From positions 310,001-374,000 of the forward strand of contig LNKV01000055.1 of the NCBI GenBank assembly GCA_001465935.1: DNA of 64,000 bases, written 5' to 3'. The translations under genes were made by a program, and so were the position numbers. Under the pieces are notes generated by a model. The model did no database searches, had not been told where the DNA came from, and worked only from the letters and a program-made list of their open reading frames with translations. Shown one piece after another: positions 22,413-34,265 of the stretch. The DNA is from Clarireedia homoeocarpa. Taxonomy: Eukaryota; Ascomycota; Leotiomycetes; Helotiales; Rutstroemiaceae. The first letter of the stretch is position 1. Every line of letters starts with the position of its first letter.

Positions 22413-23307
22413 TTTGGCAAGTCGACGGGTGGGAGGGTTGATTTGAAGTAGCGATATGCTTGTTGTAGCTGACGATCCGCTATTCAAGAGCAATTATAAC
22501 AATACAAGAAGAGGAAGTCGTTGTATTATGTATGACGGAAGAGGTTGGAAGGTTGGAAGGAGTTCGAAGTCCCCGGATTCTTGCAATGGCGGGGAGAGAC
22601 AAGCCGAGGTCCACTGAAGGTTTTGCTTGGTTGAGAGGGCGGCGTGTAGATCTGATGCAAATGTAGTGTAGTAAATCTTTGTGCTGGTTGGTTTGTGATC
22701 TTCTTCTCGAATGCCCGGCGGTTACTTGTACTCGTAGTTTTGAAGGTTTGTGGATTAGGCCATCTGTCGTGCGAGAGATATTAATGGAGCTGAGCCATGC
22801 GCTGCTAGCTGGTCAAGTCGTAGTTGTCTCATGCGAGGAGAGACAGTCAGTGCTAAAGAGGAGATAAAGGAGATAATCAACAACAAATGACACATGAGGA
22901 TTGGAAGTTGAGACACAGAACCTCATGCAAGCTTCTACCTACGCGCAGTCCTGCTTATTTTCGTGATTTTCCTTTGCCGCATCGCTCGTCGGCCGTGGCC
23001 TTCTTCAAGATCACCGGCGAGGCTTACTCGAGCCTTCAGAAATTCGAGCCTCAGAAATCCGAGCCTTACCTCTCACCCCTTTAGCGACTGTCCTTGGTCT
23101 ATCCTTCTCGAACCATCGAAACGTCATCTAAAGCTGCCGCCCGGGTGGCCCCTCATAGCACTCGTACAGTCATTTTTTGTTCCTGATTAATCAATACAAC
23201 ATCCAACCAATACCAAACCCCTCGACAGCAAAAAATATCCAGTTCATCACACCAGTCTCATCGCATCGCCACACGCACCCAAGCGACAGCAGCCAGAGCT
23301 TTTCAAA
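22413..23307. promoter_or_regulatory. Divergent intergenic region, MDR gene / DSK2
   Basis: About 0.9 kb of 5' flank shared by the minus-strand MDR gene and plus-strand DSK2. No repeat or gene stands out; the last 100 bp before DSK2 is A/C-rich like a leader. Confidence 0.4.
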
Positions 23308-24691
23308 ATGTCCGACGAACCTACTGCGGCCGAGACCGATCCTCAACTCACGTTCAAGGTCAAGACCTCTGGTGAGGGCAATCACACCATCACCATGGCC
23401 GAGACTGCGACAGTCCTTGACCTCAAGAACAAGCTAGCCGGGGACGACTACGAGAAGATTCCAGTGGAGCGACAAAGATTGATTTATTCCGGTCGTGTCA
23501 TGAAGAACGAAGAACCTCTAAGCACATACAAGATCAAAGCTGGCAATACAATACATATGGTTAAGAGCGCCCCAAGCAATGCTGCCCAAAACCCGGCAAG
23601 CTCAGCATCTTCATCTGGCGCTCCTAGAGCTGCCGCCGGTGTGCCTACGAATATGGCTGCTGGTACTGCGAACAACCCGTTGGCTGGCTTGACAGGAGCC
23701 AGATATGCAGGTCATATGGGCCTTCCAGGGATGGATATGTTCGGTGCGGATGGGGGAGTAAGTAATAACTCGTGAGATGCTCTGATTTGATATACTAAAT
23801 CATTTTTCGCAGATGGGTGCGCCTCCCAGTGAGGATATGTTAGCATCGATGTTGGACGACCCGAACATGCGACAAACGATGAACGAAGCCCTCAACAATC
23901 CGGACCTTATCAATATGATGATTCAAAACACCCCTGCGCTCCGAAATATGCCGGGCGCACGAGAAATGTTACAGTCGCCGATGATGAGAGATTTGCTTAC
24001 AAACCCGGATTCGATCAGACAAGCTGCTGCCTTCCGGAGATCAATGGCTGGTGGTGGTGGAGCCGGCGCCTTCCCCGCGCCGGGTGTTACGGACACAACA
24101 CCATCGGGCGCAGCAGGAACTACTCCTGGTACCGGTGATGGAGCAAACGCAGGAAATATACCAGCTTTCAATCCGTTTGCCATGGGTGGAGCCGGTGGTG
24201 ACAATCCAATGGCACGACTATTATTCGGCGGCGCGCCACGTGGTTCAGGTCATACTCCTGTGCAAACTCCCCCAGCGCCAGCATCTGCTGGTCAATCCCC
24301 AGCAACAGGTGCCGATCCTAATGCACAGAATCCATTCGCTGCACTGTTTGGAGGTGCAGGTGCTGGCGGCGCACCAGGTGGCAATCCTTTTTTCCCCGGT
24401 ATGCCTGCACTCACACCGGAACAAATGCGACAGACCATGGAAATGCTACAGAATGGGGGGTTTGACATGTTTGGTCCGGGCGGCTTTGGAAGTGGTGGAA
24501 TGGGGGCAACTGGGGGAGCTGGGGCGGCTTCTGCTGCTGCACCCGCGGATACCAGACCACCTGAGGAGAGATATGCCGATCAACTTAGACAGTTGAACGA
24601 TATGGGCTTCTTTGATTTCGATCGGAATGTTGAGGCATTGAGACGCAGTGGAGGAAGTGTACAGGGTGCTATCGAGCAATTGCTCAGTTAG
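23308..24691 (+). CDS. DSK2: Ubiquilin/Dsk2-type UBL-UBA ubiquitin shuttle protein
   Basis: Carries polyubiquitinated proteins to the proteasome: the N-terminal ubiquitin-like domain docks on the proteasome and the C-terminal UBA binds ubiquitin. Two exons, 23308-23757 and 23813-24691, give 442 residues. Seen: UBL at about 13-88 (TFKVKTSGEGNHTITMAET, KIPVERQRLIYSGRVMKNEE, NTIHMVKS); an STI1-type block around 155-215 (MLDDPNMRQTMNEALNNPDL, MMIQNTPALRNMPGAREM, PMMRDLLTNPDSIRQAA); a Gly/Ala/Pro-rich linker; and a UBA at about 400-442 (YADQLRQLNDMGFFDFDRN, ending GAIEQLLS). The order and length match fungal Dsk2 rather than Rad23, which has two UBAs and an XPC-binding domain. Confidence 0.95.
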
Positions 24692-26150
24692 GTTTATGAA
24701 GATTTTTCTTTTAAAGGATTGATAGTTCGTTGATATCACGGAGCTGTGGGTGGCGCTGCAATCTTAATTATTCTTTTACGCAGTCACGAAGATGATTCAA
24801 TGGCATCACACCAGCAGGCGCAAGCAATACTGCCGGAGCTCTTTTGTGCCGAAGCAGGAGAATTAACTAATCTCAAGCGATAATTGCGGACTTGTGATGC
24901 TGATGTCTATGATGCCGACGTATGTATTGCCTTTCTCAGAAGGCACACAATAATGCAGTTGTGTATATGAGTCAAAAATGGTAGATAAGTTGCGAATTCT
25001 TCGAAATATAGGATCAAAAACGTTTGTGATTCCTCCATTTGGCTGTTCGGTAGGCAGATAGGCTTCTCACGCGGATGATCTTAGATCCCACTCTGGAAAG
25101 TGGAGGAGAGAGAGGGAGGGAGCATGGGTTATGGATTATGGATAATATCACAACTACTCGTGGTCAGGTGATGTGCGCCAATGTAGAAGATGGATGGAGG
25201 CCATTTAATCGTCTTTTGGTGAGATTGTTGCGTTTTATATAAATATAGCCTGTAGATGCGATATCTAAATAAAGCCCATCACATCGCATAGTCATTAACG
25301 CGCGATATTCCTATTTGCGTCTTAGCGGAGGTGTGTTAGCCGCAGTTAGTAGCTGAACTACTGAGTAAACTTATCTTTTTATAAGTCGCAGCGAATATCA
25401 TCATTATTATTGTCATCGTCGTCGTCGTCGCCGCCGTCGGTGGCGCAACACTGCCAGCTTAATTTATATAAAGGTCCGTTATTACTGGTACTATACGACT
25501 AGCTACAGTTTCATCTACCTCTATCTATCCATTGGTTCACGGATATCTTCTTTCCTCACACCACACAGATTCTAATACTGTATCCCTGATAGATCGATCC
25601 TTAAAATCCTCCGTTTTAAACATAGCCGCCGCACCGCATAGTGGGGTCGGCATTGAACATCTTCAATCCTTATGAAGACTCCCCACCTCCACGGCTGACC
25701 ATGGTCTGCTTATTCGGGCAATTCTTTTCACGTAGCATCCCACCATGTATATGGGCGCGGCCTAGTTTTCGTTGGTTTGTATATGCTTGCTTGCAGGAGA
25801 TTGGCGCAAGGACGCCTTCCATTCCATGTTGTTTCTTGTGTTGGGAAGTTTTGACACTTTTTATAATTGTGCTTCGCCGCTTCATGAATGGCGATTGCAC
25901 TGCCTTCTCTCCTTTCTCTGTCGTGGTTTTTGCTTTCGTTACTAGGGCTCTTTTGCCTGGCTTACTGCTTTATTACTTCACAACGCCGCTCTTTTATATA
26001 TCAGCTTGATATTAGTAAACTAGTACACAATCTTTATAGATCGTGGGATTCTCGATCTAGGCAGATCCAAAGTTTGTGGTATATCATCCGTTCTTCTGTT
26101 TCCAGAAAATATTTCCACTGTCTAGGGGAATTTTCATTAATGTTGCAATC
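24692..26150. other. Intergenic between DSK2 and the glutaminase gene
   Basis: About 1.46 kb, no gene recognised. It includes purine-rich and GTCGTC/GTCGCC stretches near 25415-25440 and pyrimidine-rich DNA before 26151. The open frame 25641-26009 starts with a non-ATG codon, is hydrophobic by accident of T-richness and lacks any motif. Confidence 0.45.
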
Positions 26151-28436
26151 ATGAAATTTCCTGCCGCATCTACGCTCCTCTGTACGATTTCAACATTTGT
26201 CAACTTAAGCTATGCTCAAGGAACGTTTACACCTGCTCGGCCTCCCGCGGCGCCCTTGATGGTGAAGTCGCCATATTTAAATTCGTGGTTAGAATTTTCC
26301 AAAAAGGTAACTGAGACTTCAACGGGCAATAGCTTGGCTTTGCAATGGAACAAGCTTTGGTTGTAAGTAGCCTCAAAACTATCATCTCGGAAGTTGCGCT
26401 GATATATGGTGGTTTAGTGATACCATTTTGGGGATGGTGGGTCTTGTCATGGTAGATGGTGAAGCGTGGGCATGGATGGGATGGCCAAGAGCGGCCGATG
26501 GCATTGCTCTGCTTCAAGGAGCTAATCAGACTGCCTTCGAATACACTTCTACTAAGAGTATCTTCACATTCGATGTGGGAGGGAAGATCAACTTGACTGC
26601 GACGTTTTTATCACCACTTACACCGCATGATTTACGACGGCAATCTCTGACGATGTCTTACCTTCATGTAGATGTGGTATCGAACGATGGGAAAGCTCAC
26701 AACGTCTCTGTATATGCGGACATCTCAGCTGGCAAGAAATCCCTCGTTATTTTTTAGGTCAATGTCTAATTACTTATGCAGAATGGGTTTCCGGAAATCG
26801 CAGCGCCATAGCGAAATGGGATTACGGTGTCACCAACGATAGTGTCGCATATCATAGAGTCTACCGAGAGGACCAACTAGCTTTTACAGAAATCAACCAG
26901 CAAGCTGAATGGGGGTATTGGTATTGGGCAACTAAGAATACGAAGAATATGACATATCAATCTGGACAGGATACGGTCGTCCGTGCTGCGTTTGAGGTCA
27001 ATGGTAAACTAACAAATACGACGGACACCAAGTTCAGAGCCATCAAAGATAAATTTCCCGTGTTTGGATTTTCTGTCAACTACGGCGAAGTTTCAGCAAC
27101 TCCTCAGGAGACTGTATTTGTTCTAGGTTTGGCCCAGGACCACGCTGTTCAATTCACCGGCAAGGATGGAACTGTGGCATTGCCCTCTTTGTGGACTTCA
27201 TACTTTTCTAGCGCAACTGAAGCAGTAAGTTGACCCACACCAATGTATACTGTTTCTAACAAAGTATAGCTATCGTATTTCTACAATGACTGGAGCACTG
27301 CTCTTGGATTCTCTGGCATTTTCGACAAAATGATAGAGAAGGACTCTCTTGCAGCGGCAGGTCAAGACTACTTGACATTGACGTCTCTTTCAGCTCGTCA
27401 AGCATTTGCTACCATACAACTTGTTGGAAACGACACCAAGCAATACATCTTCTTGAAAGAAATCAGCTCCAACGGCGATGCCCAAATAGTCGATGTCCTC
27501 TTTCCTATGCATCCGCTCCTTCTCTACACCAACCCACTCCTCTTAAAACTCGCCCTCGATCCGTTATTCGAGAATCAAGAATCCGGCCACTACCCCAACC
27601 AATACTCCATCCACGATCTCGGCACCTACCCTAACGCCACCGGCTACCCAAAGGGCCTCGATGAAGCCATGCCCCTGGAAGAATGCGGCAACATGCTCAT
27701 CATGACCCTCGCCTACGCACAAGCCACAAACGACACTGCCTACCTCACCCAACACTACCGCATCCTCGACCAGTGGACCCAATACCTCATCACATCCGCC
27801 CTCGCGCCCGCCTCCCAACTCAGCACGGACGACTTTGCCGGCTCTCTTGTCAATCAAACTAACCTCGCCCTCAAAGGCATCATCGGCATCGCCGCCATGG
27901 CACGCATCGCAAACCTAACTGCGCACCCCCTCGTCGCAAATAACTACTCCGCAATAGCCAAATCCTACATCACACAATGGACGAGCCTTTCCGTCATTCC
28001 CGCCAACTCCTCCTCTTCCAACTCCATCCTTCCCGCACACACCTCCCTCAACTACCATAACCTCACCTCCTACTCTCTCCTCTACAACCTCTACGCGGAC
28101 AAACTGCTCTCCCTCTCGCTTGTCCCCTCCTCCATCTACGCCGCTCAATCCGCCTTTTACCCACAAGTAGCACACACCTATGGCGTGCCGCTCGACACGC
28201 GGAACACGTATACGAAATCGGATTGGCAGATTTGGTGCGCGGCAGTGGCGGAGGAGGATACCAAGAAGGATTTGATTGGACGCGTAGTGAAGTATGTAAA
28301 TGAGACGGAGATGGGCAGGCCGTTGGGCGATTTTTACGATACGGATGATTCGGGGTGGGCAAAGTTTCCGGTGCAGTTTATGGCGAGGCCGGTGGTGGGG
28401 GGGCATTTTGCGCTGTTGGCTTTGCCTAGTGAGTGA
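26151..28436 (+). CDS. Secreted glutaminase A-like protein (GtaA family)
   Basis: Resembles the extracellular glutaminase of Aspergillus oryzae, which releases glutamate and ammonia from glutamine; family built of DUF4964/DUF5127/DUF4965 regions. Four exons, 26151-26362, 26418-26731, 26782-27224 and 27270-28436, give 711 residues. Seen: signal peptide (MKFPAASTLLCTISTFVNLS then YAQG); FTPARPPAAPLMVKSPYLN; GANQTAFEYTSTKSIF; FPVFGFSVNYG; AAGQDYLTLTSLSARQAF; FENQESGHYPNQYSIHDLG; DEAMPLEECGNMLIM; STDDFAGSLVNQTNLALKG; GVPLDTRNTYTKSDWQ; ARPVVGGHFALLALPSE. Many N-x-S/T sites fit secretion. The second intron (26732-26781) is GC-AG: the consensus YADISAEW is rebuilt only with a GCAAGA donor, whereas the uninterrupted frame hits a stop. 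Confidence 0.92.
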
Positions 28437-29918
28437 GTGAGTAGTAGATGGAGAGTTGGGTAGCTAGCTTTCTTGTTTGCGGTTTGGGAGTTATTCTGTG
28501 TTTGTATGATATGATATGATATGATATGATATGATATGATATACATGGGATAGATGGGTTGAATTGTATTATTGCTTTTCTTTTTGTATATATTCATGTA
28601 TGTATGATTATTTCTTTAGTTAGCTAGAGATTTTGACTTCACGATGTATAGATAGATACTGTAGTCATTGAGCGAATGAGGAATAGCGATCGATCGATAC
28701 CCAAGGAAAAGAAAAGTACTGCAGGATTATCACAACTTTCTCGAAAGTTGTATATATGTATGTACAGTATATACTAGAGATGAATAAATATATCATATTA
28801 TACAAGAAGCTGAGCTCCAAAGAACCGCCACCACAATAATAGATGCACTTACTTATATTAAGGTTAATTTACTGCAATTATTCACGTGGATCGCGAATTC
28901 GGCCTTCTTTCTAGTATTGTACTGTAAGTAAGTATTATTGTATAGATAGACAGACATACGTACATACACACACACACACACACAGATCAGATCACATAGA
29001 TATCCCAGTCCCAGTCCCAGTCCCAGTCCTAGTACTGAAATAAGTTAAGTCAGCAATGGAGATAAATTAACTTAAATAACTAGTCAGTGCAGTGTAGTGT
29101 AGTGCAGGGTACGGTATATAAAAGTGACTAAGTTCTAAGTTCTAAGTTCTAAGTTCTGAATAACTACTGTAACGTCTGACTAATGTAATGTCATATGTCT
29201 TTTTGGATATGGAGAGGGAGGGAGATGAAATGGGGAGGATTGGGTATCGTGCGTAGAGGTTTTGGATTCGGACTTGGAGGTGGTGAGGAGGGGGAGTTCT
29301 GCGTACTACTTAGTTACTGTGTTGTATATATATATATATATATATATATGTTATGTATGAATGAGATGAGAGAGGATGCGATACATAAAACAAACAACCG
29401 TTTCGGCTGAGGAAAAAAAAAATAAAAATAATAAAAAACTATGTAACTATGTAACTAACTGACTGACTGACTGATTGATTGATAGAATTGCATCCATTCG
29501 ATGTAAATACTGAATACATACAACTTGGAGAAACTACCCTACGCTACACTACACTACACTACGTCACGTTCGCAGTATTACAGTACTATTCTGTTTCTGT
29601 TTTCTTTTCGCTGTGTTGGGCTAGTTTAGAACTAGTTCTAGCGGTATTGTGGATTTTTATGTAGGGAGACAGAGGAAGAGAGAAAGAATGAGCTTGGCTT
29701 TGACGTGACGTCTTGTTTCTTTTGATAGCATAGCACAGCAAGTGCATTCATTACTAGAATCTTTACTCTATGCTCTATTGTAATCTTACTGTACGATAGC
29801 AAGCTACTTTTTACACCAAGAAGGAATCTTGTTAGAATCTAGTTACCCCGTGGTTAGTTACTTCATAACACATTACACATACTTTTTTCTTCTTCTTCTT
29901 CTTCTTCTTCTTCTCCTT
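28437..29918. repeat. Intergenic, microsatellite-rich
   Basis: No gene seen. Tandem repeats include ATGAT units (28507-28541), CA dinucleotides (28968-28982), CCCAGT units (29003-29028), AGTTCTA units (29129-29156), a TA run (29325-29350), ACTAC/ACACT units (29540-29562) and TTC units (29889-29915) that run up to the stop codon of the 7TM gene. A 20-bp perfect inverted repeat lies at 28732-28751. Confidence 0.6.
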
Positions 29919-32125
29919 CTAAACGAGAAACGCATTATCCGGCTTCTGAATACCATCCATCTCATGCACCGTTCCAAAGCCCCTCTTAAGATCGAGATCC
30001 GCACGCCTCAAGTCATCATTTTTCCCCTTTCCCATCTCCATCTCTAACCCATGGCCTCCTGCTTCCCTATCACTGCCCAACTCCCTCCATCCCGAATTCG
30101 ACCGTCTTTGCTCTCCCATCCCCTTCCGTATCCCTTCACTCTTCTTCATCCCTGACTTGGACGCGCCTGTGCTCTTCCCACTAATACTGCTGAACGGCCC
30201 TACAAAATTGCCCCACCAGCTAGATGATTGCAATTTCTTGATAGCCGGCCAACAGGCCGGAAGACTACATGCGACGATGGAAGCGCAGGGCTCGATGATG
30301 GCCCAGATGAAGGCGTGGAAGATTGTGAATTCTGGGGGTGTGTGGGTTAGTAAGAGAAAGGGGGTAGGCGAACGGGGTTGTGGTGTGCTGTGCTGTGATG
30401 TGAAGAGGAGTATATGTCTGTGTAGAGTGATGTTTTGTGGAGTGGGGGAGGAGTAATTTAGTGGGATAAAGGAATAATTGAATGAAAAAGGGTTATGGAA
30501 AGGAAAGGGAAGACAGGCATGAAGAGCGAAGAAAAGCGAAAGATGAAAAGAACTGACCTGATACCTCGGGACTCGGGTTCTTGACTTGGTAGAATGTGGC
30601 GATATAAGATAATCTCGCAATCGAAGCAACTACGCAACTGTCCTCATCACATATAAGTTAGCCTGTGTTAATTAAATCAACCAACTGAACCTCTTGTGTG
30701 TTTCTGTGCTTTTTTTTTTTTTTTCCTCTCCCCATTTCTTAACCCCCCCTCTTTTACCCCCCTCTTACCCCCTTCTCTCAAGGCCCCCAAAACACAGACA
30801 GAAAGAAAGAAAGAAGAAAAAAAAAAAAAAACTCACAACCCGCCCAGCGCAAAAACCACAATAACCCAGAACTTCTTCCTGCGACTCAGGTGCAACGAAC
30901 TGATGACGAAAGCAGGGATCGTTAAAGTGGCGATATCGAGAACGATATTAAGCGCGGTGGCGGCGATGCTGAAGGCGAAGAAGTTGATGCTGAAGTGCTG
31001 GGCTTCCAGGGAGCTATTCCAGGTGAAGAAGATGGCTGTTGTCTATGATGGTTTAGGTGGGGAGTTGGGAATTGGGGAAGGTGGAGAGATGGGGGAGGCG
31101 GGGAAGGGGGGGGATAGGGGAGAGATGGGTGTAAGGGAGAGAGGATGGGGAAGGAGAAATGAGATGGGAAGGAAGGAAGGAAAGAAAACTCACAAGCACA
31201 ACAATCACAAACCATAGCGCAGAAACCACAATCATACATGCATCCGCAAACTTGAACCTCTTCGTAACGAATAATCTGCGATAATAAAACAACAGACCTA
31301 TTCTGACCATTGAGACGGAGCTTGCCCATAAAACATGACTTGCTAGGACCATCTTTTTTGTATGTTAGTTAGTGTGAATGTATGAATGAATACAGGTGGG
31401 ATGTTCTTTTTTAGAAATTTGTGAGTTATGAAGGGGGGCTGGTGGTGGTGGGATTATATAGGAGAGAGGAGGTTGATGGTAGGTGGTGTATGGGTATGAA
31501 TGTATGAGAGAAGACTGGAGGGGGAAGAACTAGAGGAGAGGATAGGAGAGTAGCGAATAGAAGGATAGATCTCAGGAAGCCAAAGAAGGTAAGAGACAGA
31601 GACAGAGACAGAACAGAGACAGAGACAAAGTCCGAACAACAAGATTGAGAAAACACATGAACGTCCAGTCCAATAAACAGATAGACAATCAGAAAACATC
31701 TTGGAAGTGTTCCACTCACCTTTCCAAAATTCTCCTGAACGCCATGTCTCGCTATTTCTTCCAACGGCCATCCAAATCCTGCTTTAAAAGCTCCATATAT
31801 TCCCATTATGCAAATCCCCATTGCGATCACCTACTCATCAGAAATATTAGCATAGCGTATTCCCCCCCTTCCCTTTCCTTTCTTTTCCTCTTGATTCAAC
31901 ACTCTATTTCTCCTCTCAAAACACAACTAACACACCATTCCCATCTAACCACTAAAGAAATGCAAACAAACCCACCTGCCCAAAAATAATAAACAAATCA
32001 TCTGCACGAAACGGATTTCCTAGCAGGACTCTCTGCGCATATGTTCTCAGCCCGACAACGAAACCGGATATTATGGGGAAGATGATGCAGATGATGATAG
32101 CGGTGACGGCGTTGGGGTAGAGCAT
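29919..32125 (-). CDS. Fungal rhodopsin-domain 7TM membrane protein (PTH11-like superfamily)
   Basis: Integral membrane protein of the large fungal family with a rhodopsin-like seven-helix domain (Pfam Rhodopsin_fungal type); ligand and function generally unknown. Six exons, 31976-32125, 31720-31830, 31194-31352, 30837-31042, 30558-30637 and 29919-30331, give 372 residues. Seen: N-terminal helix MLYPNAVTAIIICIIFPIIS followed by RTYAQR; ADDLFIIFGQVIAMG; VRIGLLFYYRRLFVTKRF, the family hallmark LxFYRR block; ADACMIVVSALWFVIVV; AATALNIVLDIATLTIPAF; RKKFWVIVVFALGGF; ASIARLSYIATFYQVKNPSP; FTIFHAFIWAIIEPCASIVA; then a Ser/Lys-rich cytosolic tail. The first acceptor choices were set by phase and by the family pattern. 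No N-terminal CFEM domain is present. The intron 30638-30836 is long and carries a T tract and a C-rich tract. Confidence 0.85.
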
Positions 32126-34265
32126 TTTTTCGGTTTTCTTTTTCCTTTCCTGGAGGGTGTTTTGGAATTACAAGAAGTGTATTTGTGATGATTGTTGCAG
32201 TATAACTTATACGAATTGAAGATTGAATGAATGGACGAATGGATGAGTGACTGACTTCCAGCGTCTACTGTCAACAATGGCGATGGAGGGAATAGAAGGA
32301 ATAGATTATGTATGTTATATAGAGCAACTATACATATATCGAAAGAAAAGACGTAAGAAATATTATCTTCTTCCTTTAATACAAGAAGAAAAGCCCCCCC
32401 AAAAATTGGACTGCTACCCATCTAAGGACAACAAGGCTATATATTCAAGCCCAAGAGGCGGCATATATCAAGTGCTACGCTCCCATAGCCCGCCCGTTCC
32501 TCCCACTCTGGACCCGTGTACCATGACTCGAAGTTCGCATCGCACCAAAAAAACAATGGCTGCAGATCCTACCCACCAAAACAATAGAACTAGTAGGTGG
32601 TGGGGTGTAAGGTGGTATTGGCGATATTTGACAAATACCACTCCACCAAACATCAGATGAAAATATCAGGAACTTTCCCATGTTACCATCCTTTCCGACC
32701 GCCAAATCCAGAACCCGCAAATGAATGAACAGTTTTCTGCCGCTTCATGCGCGGCAGAGAATAGAAAGAGATAGTGGGGGGTAATAGTAGAGAGTGTTTT
32801 TCATGTACAGTATGCATGCAAAACGTGTGGTTTTGTGGTGCAAATACAAAGCTAGCTTGCCCTGGCATCTTACGATGAGTAAGTGGGATGTGCCATCCGC
32901 TTGTTACATAATACCATTCATTATCATTTCAGCTCGTGGTCTTTCTCATTTCTAACCACCAACGAGGGACGACAAAGGTAGAAAGAAAGGAGGGAGGGAA
33001 GAGGAGAGGGGAGAGGCGAGGAGAGGAGAGAAGAGGAGAATCCTATGAAACAAAAGCAACTTCAGTTTTTTTTTCCCCCTTTTTCCCAAGATGCAACAAC
33101 ACAACGCACGCAACGCAATAAAATACACAAGCAATCTCTCGAACATCAGAGTAACTTAGAGAGGTACGTACTGTACCTCCTCTCTATATATACTTGCCAT
33201 CGACACAACACAACATAACCAGTGCCTGTACCCAAGGAGGAGGAACATCACATCATCCATCCCCAACACACAAACAAGCGGGGGAAGAGGCACAGCACAG
33301 CACAGCACAGTAGTACCGCAGCGTAAGCATTTCTCGCTATCGTTTACTCCATCCATCTCCATGTAAGCATACCGTAAGCAACCTGACTCATGCCCGCCTG
33401 CCACCCACCCACTCACCCACTCACCCACTAGCTGTTATGTATGAAGGTAGGATTCGTATTAGGAAACCATTCCACTTCCACTTTTACGGGAATTTCCCAG
33501 CCTTGCTGCGAGATGTGATAGAAACGCGATTGATTATACACTCAAGCGGAGCTTACTGTAGAAGAGGGAGCACGCGCGGCGGCGGCGGCGCGGCTATTTT
33601 GGTTGTGGTGGTGCTGAAAGCTAACTTAGTTCTACAAGTATCGTATATTACTTGATTGGGAAAGCGCTGTGTGATGTGATGTGATGTGATGTGATTGGAA
33701 ACGCTTCTCCAAGGTAGCGAGGTAAGTGAGTGAGTGATTTCATTTGAACATGAATTGGAAATGCTTTTGTAATAGTAGGTATCCTACCTGTTCCTATGTA
33801 TGTATATATATATGTATGCACATTAAGGTGTTACATCGTATTGCATCATCTCATATCCGTGAGATAGATGGTTGATATAGATGGAGACTCTTTGTTCTCC
33901 TATCATCTCATGTCGAGGTAATGCATTGCACATTACTCATATCCCATATCCCATATCCCATATCCCATATCTCATATCCCTCATTCCTCATTCCAACTTC
34001 AATGCCCCCCCCTTTTTTTTTGGCTCCCTTTTCTCCCCCTTACTCTTTTCCCCTCCCTCCCTTTCCCTTCATTATATTTATGCGGGACTGTATTTGCAGG
34101 TAAAGGCAAGATTCTACAGGGAGACCAACCTAGAAAATACTAGTCGGCCTCCACGGCAGTGGCCCTCGGAGAGCCAGCGGAGCGTCATTCAGAAAATAGA
34201 AAACTCCACCCCCTCGTGTCTCCTCTTTTCCACTCTCCTCTCCTGTCGCTCCCCCAAAATCCCCT
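32126..34265. other. Intergenic with short repeats and left copy of an inverted repeat
   Basis: No gene seen. Tandem repeats include GGAGAGG/GGAGAG purine tracts (32980-33040), GCACA units (33290-33310), CACCCACT units (33402-33428), TGATG units (33670-33692), and ATATCCC units (33938-33980). The left copy of the 118-bp inverted repeat is at 34075-34192. The open frame 33881-34411 is repeat-derived apart from its overlap with that copy. Confidence 0.5.
34075..34192 (+). repeat. Left copy of a ~118-bp dispersed repeat (inverted pair)
   Basis: Matches, in reverse orientation, 36580-36697. Shared order: ATTTATGCGG, a diverged ~10 bp, CAGGTAAAGGCAAGATTCTAC, a diverged ~10 bp, ACCTAGRAAATACTAGTC, then a GC-rich block (GGCCTCCACGGCAGTGGCC continuing CCTCGGAGAG), and GCCAGCGGAGCGTCATTCA. 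The right copy has one extra GGA. The GC-rich block contains a potential hairpin (CCAC/GTGG arms). No target duplications or terminal repeats are obvious. Confidence 0.85.

Noticed and set aside
25641..26009. 122-codon hydrophobic frame upstream of the glutaminase gene
   Set aside because: Starts at a non-ATG codon, has no motif, and its hydrophobicity follows from T-rich leader DNA.
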